Assembly: GCA_964431735.1 (NCBI GenBank)
Contig: CAYSLJ010000098.1
Span: 1 to 28,628 of the forward strand
Direction: 5' to 3'
Length of the DNA: 28,628 bases
Origin: CALARM01 sp964431735
GTDB lineage: Bacteria; Vulcanimicrobiota; SpSt-956; JAKJGF01
Shown: positions 24,107 to 28,628 of the stretch, piece by piece
Layout: the number at the start of each line of letters is the position of its first letter
How positions within the stretch are numbered: position 1 is the stretch's first letter
Made by a program: the position numbers and the translations under genes
The notes under the pieces: model-generated
Databases searched by the model: none
Told to the model about the DNA's origin: nothing
The model's input: the letters and a program-made list of their open reading frames with translations, nothing else

Positions 24107-25651
24107 ATGAATAAAAATCCTTTCTTTCCGGGAGTAATTTCCCTGTCTGGCATATTAATTTTATCTATCCTGCTCACCAGTTGTTTTTTTACAGGAGCCA
24201 GAGGAACTCCGACAGAAGAAGAAAGAGTAGAAGAGAAGGAAAAAGTGAGATCCTCAGCTCTTGCAGGCTCATGGTATAAAGGGTCGGAAGGAGAATTAAA
24301 AGATCAGGTAGATAATTATCTGACGGAAGCAATATCAGACAAAAAAATTTCATTCCCCGGAGGTTTAATAGTTCCCCATGCCGGTTATGAATATTCGGGC
24401 TCTGTCGCAGCTTTCGGGTACAGGGCAATAAAAAAAATGGATATTAAAAGGGTAATCATTCTGGGTACATGCCATCAAACCTGTATTGAAGGTCTTGCCG
24501 TATCTACTTATACTCATTACACCACACCTCTCGGGAAAATTCCTGTAGACACAACTATCTGTAATGAACTTATGAAGGAAAACCTTTTTACTACAGATGA
24601 AGAAGCAGAAAACAAGGAACATTCCATTGAGATCCAATTGCCTTTTCTGCAAAGAATTGCAGAAAATTTCAAAATAATACCAGTAATGGTAGGAAATCTA
24701 AAGGAGGGAGATTATAAGAAGGTAGCTGAAGTAATGAAAAGGTATGTTGATAGTAATACTGTAGTAATAGCAAGCTCTGATTTTACTCATTACGGCCAGA
24801 ATTACGGCTATGTACCTTTTAAAGAACATATACCTGAAAATCTCAATAAACTTGATACTGGAGCCATAAATTTTATCTTAAAAAAGGATGTTCATGGCTT
24901 TTTAAATTACATATCCGGTAATGGAGATACTATCTGTGGTTATTCCCCCATAAGTTTACTGATGTCCATGATGGAAGCAGAAACAGAGGGAATACTTCTA
25001 AAATACTCTACTTCAGGTAAGATTACAGGAGATTATAAGAATTCTGTCAGCTATGCTTCTATAGTATTTATGAGTGAGAAACATGAAGAACCGACAAAAT
25101 TAAGTACAGAAGAAGAACAGACTCTATTAAAACTAGCCAGAGATACTCTGAAAACCTATCTTTCAACAGGTAAAAAACCTGACACCGGTAATTATAATAT
25201 TACTGAAATACTCAAAGAAAAAAGGGGGGTGTTTGTAACCTTAACGGAACATGGTGACCTGAGAGGTTGTATAGGATATATAGAAGGAATAGAACCTCTC
25301 TATGAAGCTGTAATGGATAATGCAGTGAATGCTGCAGTAAATGACTCACGTTTCTCGCCTGTAAAAGAGTCCGAACTGGGAGACATTGAAATAGAAATTT
25401 CAGTAATGACTCCTTTAAAACCGATTAAAGATAAAGATATAGAAGAAATTCAGGTAGGAACTCATGGACTCTATATTAAAAACGGTTATTACAGAGGAGT
25501 ACTTCTCCCTCAGGTAGCAACAGAGTATGGATGGGATAGAAAAACGTTTCTTGAACAGGTATCCAGAAAAGCAGGAATGAATAGAAATGCCTGGGAAGAT
25601 AAAAATTCTGTAATCTATATTTTCAGTGCCCAGATTTTTCATGAAGATTAA
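24107..25651 (+). CDS. Lipoprotein fusing MEMO and AMMECR1 domains (AmmeMemoRadiSam B+A)
   Basis: A 514-residue protein. It begins with a clear lipoprotein signal: a basic start, a hydrophobic stretch, and lipobox LTSC with C26. The MEMO-like domain (about 50-325) keeps the metal-site residues of this family: H91 (VPHAGYEYSG), H123 (LGTCHQ) and C277 (GDTICGYSP). The AMMECR1 domain (about 335-510) has the conserved LRGCIG motif (385-390). The two are often separate cytosolic proteins; here they are fused and apparently exported. The ATG at 24107 has AGAGGTG upstream, so the GTG at 24098 is unlikely. The radical SAM partner is encoded three genes on. The biochemical role of the system is unknown. 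Confidence 0.93.
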   Translation: MNKNPFFPGVISLSGILILSILLTSCFFTGARGTPTEEERVEEKEKVRSSALAGSWYKGSEGELKDQVDNYLTEAISDKKISFPGGLIVPHAGYEYSGSVAAFGYRAIKKMDIKRVIILGTCHQTCIEGLAVSTYTHYTTPLGKIPVDTTICNELMKENLFTTDEEAENKEHSIEIQLPFLQRIAENFKIIPVMVGNLKEGDYKKVAEVMKRYVDSNTVVIASSDFTHYGQNYGYVPFKEHIPENLNKLDTGAINFILKKDVHGFLNYISGNGDTICGYSPISLLMSMMEAETEGILLKYSTSGKITGDYKNSVSYASIVFMSEKHEEPTKLSTEEEQTLLKLARDTLKTYLSTGKKPDTGNYNITEILKEKRGVFVTLTEHGDLRGCIGYIEGIEPLYEAVMDNAVNAAVNDSRFSPVKESELGDIEIEISVMTPLKPIKDKDIEEIQVGTHGLYIKNGYYRGVLLPQVATEYGWDRKTFLEQVSRKAGMNRNAWEDKNSVIYIFSAQIFHED

Positions 25652-25707
25652 ACATGATTTCAGTTTGATGCATAATTTTATAAACAAACCAAGAAAGGAC
25701 GAAAACA

Positions 25708-26301
25708 ATGAAAAAATTATTACCTTTATGTCTGTTAAGTTTATTATTCATATTATTTATGTCTTACATGGCCCTTTCTGCAGCTAAAAAGGCGACACCA
25801 ACACCTGGCCCGCAGGGGCCACCATCAGCCGATACGGGAAACCCTAAATTAAATACCTTTGCAGTTACCATTATAGATATAAAAAATCAAAAGGCTCTTA
25901 TGTATGATGTGACATGTGGCCTGGGAATTGAAAAATTCCAGGAATTTCATGGTCATCGCGGTGCCAGTGAAATAATAGTGCCTTTTGAAAAAGTAAAAAG
26001 TGTTGAAGTTACAGGAAAAACCACTGCTGCTTCAGATTTATATGCGTCAAATCCCTATGTAAATACAGTATTTCACCTCACAGACGGCCACAGTATAAAC
26101 GTAGAGATACCTGCAAAATTATTATGGCGCGGGAAAACTGCCTTCGGAGAAATGGGTGTGGAAACTCAAAATATAAAAGTCATAACATTTCATCATGAAG
26201 GTATGGCTTTAAGATGTCCGAAATGTGGAAATATATTTCATATAGAAGGTTTTCAATTCTGTCCCTATGACGGTCATAAACTGGACGAAGTTATGGAGTA
26301 A
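25708..26301 (+). CDS. Exported protein with C-terminal zinc ribbon, unknown function
   Basis: A 197-residue protein not recognised as a known family. It has a signal peptide (about 1-25, cleavage near LSAAKK), a short Pro/Gly linker (TPTPGPQGPP), and a beta-rich domain at about 48-165 with conserved-looking His residues (FHGHRG, FHHEG). It ends in a zinc-ribbon-like knuckle: C170-x2-C173 and C185 with D188 or H190 as possible fourth ligand. A zinc ribbon on an exported protein is unusual. The ribosome binding site is AAAGGA. It lies 56 bp after the MEMO-AMMECR1 gene and 22 bp before the receptor gene, so it is probably part of the same operon and function. Confidence 0.82.
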   Translation: MKKLLPLCLLSLLFILFMSYMALSAAKKATPTPGPQGPPSADTGNPKLNTFAVTIIDIKNQKALMYDVTCGLGIEKFQEFHGHRGASEIIVPFEKVKSVEVTGKTTAASDLYASNPYVNTVFHLTDGHSINVEIPAKLLWRGKTAFGEMGVETQNIKVITFHHEGMALRCPKCGNIFHIEGFQFCPYDGHKLDEVME

Positions 26302-26323
26302 CAAGGAAAGGAAGTGTTTTAAC

Positions 26324-27343
26324 TTGTATTTTTCTAATAAACGTATGTTATCTATAGTAATGATTTTACTTTTCATAACACTAATTTCAAACATAGCTCT
26401 TTGCAATGAAAACTGCAATGAAAACAATGATAAAAAAAATAAAGTTACTATCGGTATAGTAATGCCTGTAGGAGGCTCAGGAGATTTATCCTTTGAATGG
26501 ACTGCTACAGAAGGGCTGGCAAGGATTAATCAGGAAATAGAGGGAGTAGATGTTTTAACAAGAGAGCCGATGAAGGTTGATGTATTAAAAAATTATTATG
26601 AAGATCTTATAAGTCAGGGAGTAAAATTAGTCATAGGAATCGGTTTCTTTCAGGAAGAAGCTCTAAAAGAAGTGGCAAAGGAACATCCCGACATCAGCTT
26701 TGCAATCATAGATGCTTCGGTTGATATGCCAAATGTGACATCTGTTATATTCAGAGAGGACGAAGGATCTTTTCTGGTGGGATGCACTGCAGCTATGGTA
26801 ACTAAAACAGAAAAAATAGGTTTTATAGGTGGTATGAAGAACGATATAATAGAAAAATTCAAAAAAGGATATGAAGAAGGGGCAAAATATATAAAACCTG
26901 ATGTGACCATAGAGATAAAATATATCGGAGATACTGAAGAAGCATTTTCTTCGCCGGATCTGGGGAAAAAAATTGCCAGGGATATGTATGATAATAATAT
27001 TGATGTCATATTTGCTGCCGCAGGCGGATCTGGCCTTGGAGTCATAGAAACAGCAAGGATAAAAAATAAATATTGTATAGGCGTTGATGCGGATCAGGAT
27101 TATATAGCTCCGGGAAATGTAATAACCAGTATGATGAAAAGAGTTGACAATGCTTTATTTGTTATTGTCAGAGATTATATGGACAACAAATTCAAAGCAG
27201 GAACAATGGTAATGGGGTTAAAAGAGAACGGAGTAAGTCTTACAGAATTCAAATATTCGCAGGATCTTCTTACAAAAGAAGATTTTGAAAAGCTGGATGC
27301 AATAAAGCAGGATATAATTGACGGTAAAATTGTTATAAAATAA
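26324..27343 (+). CDS. BMP/PnrA-type nucleoside-binding substrate receptor
   Basis: A 339-residue exported binding protein of the basic membrane protein (BMP, PnrA/TmpC) family, whose characterised members bind purine nucleosides for ABC import. A signal peptide covers about 1-30. The fold begins with KVTIGIVMPVGGSGDLSFEW, and VDADQDY near the C-terminus with a following SMMKRVDNALF segment is typical of the family. The TTG at 26324 is preferred because AAGGAAAGGAAG lies about 10 bases upstream; the ATG at 26345 is an alternative, and the ATG at 26267 would overlap the previous gene. No permease or ATPase genes follow, so it may be a sensor or partner of the MEMO/radical SAM system rather than a transporter part. 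Confidence 0.9.
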   Translation: MYFSNKRMLSIVMILLFITLISNIALCNENCNENNDKKNKVTIGIVMPVGGSGDLSFEWTATEGLARINQEIEGVDVLTREPMKVDVLKNYYEDLISQGVKLVIGIGFFQEEALKEVAKEHPDISFAIIDASVDMPNVTSVIFREDEGSFLVGCTAAMVTKTEKIGFIGGMKNDIIEKFKKGYEEGAKYIKPDVTIEIKYIGDTEEAFSSPDLGKKIARDMYDNNIDVIFAAAGGSGLGVIETARIKNKYCIGVDADQDYIAPGNVITSMMKRVDNALFVIVRDYMDNKFKAGTMVMGLKENGVSLTEFKYSQDLLTKEDFEKLDAIKQDIIDGKIVIK

Positions 27344-27399
27344 GTGAGTAGTGAGTGGTGAAGAGCGATAATACTTCTCGCTCTTCACCACTCATTGCT
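27344..27399 (+). terminator. Heptamer array merging into a 17-bp perfect stem-loop
   Basis: GTGAGTA, GTGAGTG and GTGAAGA units start directly after the receptor stop codon. Bases 27352-27368 pair perfectly with 27378-27394 (17 bp, 9-nt loop), followed by TTGC and a short T run. It could act as a partial terminator or mRNA-stabilising hairpin between the receptor and the radical SAM gene. Confidence 0.65.
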
Positions 27400-27416
27400 T
27401 TTTGAGGAAATCTAAT

Positions 27417-28541
27417 ATGAAAAAACTAAACAGGAGAGAACTTATAAAGCATATTATCTGCGGAGGCGGAACATGTCTTCTGGCTTCTCCCCTTATAAAT
27501 ACAGGTATTCTGGCCGAAAATCAAAATCTTTTTATTACAGAGGCAATGTACTACGAAAAAAAAGAGAAGCAAAAAGTAATCTGTAAACTTTGCCCGAATG
27601 AATGTTCTATAAAAAACCATAAGAGAGGTGACTGTAAAACGAGAGAAAACATAAACGGTATACTCAAAAGTCTCGTTTATTCCAGAGCAGCTTCCGTACA
27701 TATAGATCCTGTAGAGAAAAAACCGCTCTTCCATTATTTACCGGGAACAAAATCTTTTTCAATTGGTACAGCAGGCTGTAATTTTACCTGTAAATTCTGT
27801 CAGAACTGGGAAATTTCTCAGTTCAGACCGGAAGAAGTTGACAGTATCTATCTTTCTCCTGAAGATATTATAAAAAATGCAAGAAAAGAACATTGTGCAA
27901 CAGTATCAGGCACTTACAATGAACCTGTTATATTTTACGAATATCTTTATAAAATAGCCAGAACAGGTAAGGCCGCAGGGATAAAGTGTATAATGATTTC
28001 AAACGGTTATATAAATGAAAAACCTATGAAAGAACTCTGCAAATATCTTGGTGCCGTAAAAATAGATTTAAAAGCTTTCAGCGACACATTTTACAGTGAT
28101 ATATGCGGAGGCGAACTGGAACCTGTATTAAAGACACTTAAGCTTTTGAAATCACAGGGAATATGGTTTGAAATCGTAGTGCTTATTATACCGGCTCTCA
28201 ATGACAGTATAACAGAAATTAAATCTATGGCTACATGGATAAAAAACAATATAGGCTCTGATGTTCCTTTACATTTTTCTCGTTTCCATCCTATTTATAA
28301 AATGAAAAATTTGCCTTCTACTCCTGTTAAAACCCTTGAACGGGCAAGGGATACTGCATTAAAAGCCGGCCTTCATTATGTTTATATAGGAAATGTTCCC
28401 GGTCATGCCGGTGAAAATACATACTGTCCGGGATGTAAAAAACTTCTTATACAGCGTGTAGGCTTTGAAATAATTAAAAATTCATTAAAAAACGGGAAAT
28501 GTCCGGCATGTTCTTATAAGATAGCCGGTATATGGAAATGA
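27417..28541 (+). CDS. AmmeMemoRadiSam system radical SAM enzyme with Tat-like signal
   Basis: A 374-residue radical SAM enzyme. The cluster motif C121-x3-C125-x2-C128 (AGCNFTCKFC) binds the 4Fe-4S centre that cleaves S-adenosylmethionine. Extra Cys residues lie before it (C56, C59, C63, C73) and in a C-terminal knuckle pair (CPGC ... CPAC). YYEKKEKQKVICKLCP and HIDPVEKKPLFHYLPG match the AmmeMemoRadiSam rSAM family. The N-terminus, NRRELIK then a hydrophobic stretch to about residue 33, looks like a Tat export signal. The ATG at 27417 follows GAGGA by eight bases. It ends the exported four-gene set with the MEMO-AMMECR1 lipoprotein. Confidence 0.93.
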   Translation: MKKLNRRELIKHIICGGGTCLLASPLINTGILAENQNLFITEAMYYEKKEKQKVICKLCPNECSIKNHKRGDCKTRENINGILKSLVYSRAASVHIDPVEKKPLFHYLPGTKSFSIGTAGCNFTCKFCQNWEISQFRPEEVDSIYLSPEDIIKNARKEHCATVSGTYNEPVIFYEYLYKIARTGKAAGIKCIMISNGYINEKPMKELCKYLGAVKIDLKAFSDTFYSDICGGELEPVLKTLKLLKSQGIWFEIVVLIIPALNDSITEIKSMATWIKNNIGSDVPLHFSRFHPIYKMKNLPSTPVKTLERARDTALKAGLHYVYIGNVPGHAGENTYCPGCKKLLIQRVGFEIIKNSLKNGKCPACSYKIAGIWK

Positions 28542-28543
28542 GA

Positions 28544-28580
28544 CTTGAGAGTTAACCAGCCATAAGCTCTAAACTCTAAG
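28544..28580. repeat. Degenerate heptamer hairpin after radical SAM gene
   Basis: TAAGCTC, TAAACTC and TAAG (28563-28580) keep the 7-bp period and can pair with CTTGAGAGTT (28544-28553) with one bulge. A further CGTGACG unit begins at the right edge of the window (28622-28628), suggesting another array just outside. Confidence 0.5.
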
Positions 28581-28628
28581 GAACTGTCTGAAAATAATTA
28601 CATCATAGTTATAATTTATATCGTGACG

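Noticed and set aside
26267..26323. ATG at 26267 as start of the BMP receptor
   Set aside because: It would overlap the previous gene by 35 bp and put 19 polar residues before the signal peptide; the TTG at 26324 has a strong ribosome binding site.
24107..28541. Simple nucleoside ABC transporter operon
   Set aside because: Only the binding protein is present; there is no ATPase or permease gene in the window, and the neighbours are MEMO/AMMECR1 and radical SAM proteins.

Overview
The window is about 28.6 kb of low-GC bacterial chromosome (A+T-rich, many TTG starts, clear AGGAGG-type ribosome binding sites). It comes from a draft scaffold, because it contains one run of exactly 100 N. Lipoprotein and Tat-type signals, selenocysteine machinery, an eukaryotic-type Ser/Thr kinase, HD-GYP and class III cyclase signalling proteins and stand-alone zinc-ribbon proteins suggest an uncultured, environmentally responsive anaerobe-type bacterium. 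I cannot name the phylum from the sequence alone. I see no phage, integrase, transposase or CRISPR genes.

Layout. Bases 1-2399, plus strand: the 3' part of a TPR protein and a CHASE2-adenylate cyclase. Bases 2400-9670, plus strand: a 148-bp inverted-repeat element, a DUF3307 membrane protein, the selenocysteine elongation factor SelB, tRNA-Sec (selC), a 57-residue LIM-like zinc protein, an EF-G2-type GTPase with a changed G4 motif, and a HEAT-like protein. Bases 9705-13316, minus strand: a YdjC/ChbG-type deacetylase, a protein carrying the FlhA cytoplasmic domain without the FlhA membrane channel, and an exported transglutaminase-like protein. Bases 13688-17434: a small zinc-ribbon membrane protein convergent with a 1070-residue GH13 glucan enzyme. 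Bases 17698-20406: an HD-GYP protein fused to a SARP-type DNA-binding/BTAD region, head to head with a GAF response regulator whose receiver has Glu in place of the phosphorylated Asp. Bases 20407-22044: a scaffold gap with a duplicated flank, then cysS. Bases 22093-23897: the second copy of the 148-bp element and a kinase-phosphatase gene pair (minus strand).

Bases 24107-28541 hold the most interesting set: four same-strand genes forming an apparently exported version of the AmmeMemoRadiSam system. These are a lipoprotein fusing MEMO and AMMECR1 domains, an exported protein with a C-terminal zinc ribbon, a BMP/PnrA-type nucleoside-binding receptor, and a radical SAM enzyme with a Tat-like signal. 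Both known partners carry export signals, and two further exported genes lie between them. This points to an undescribed cell-surface or periplasmic variant of this poorly understood system.

Two layers of non-coding structure run through the window. Short arrays of 7-bp units (GTGACGC, ATTACGC, GTGATGC, ACTCACT types) sit at many gene boundaries, usually within a few bases of a stop or start codon and often as inverted pairs that would fold into stem-loops. Two dispersed inverted-repeat families (about 148 bp, and 65/106 bp with TTACTGA ends) occur twice each, and one copy of the second carries a heptamer array inside it.
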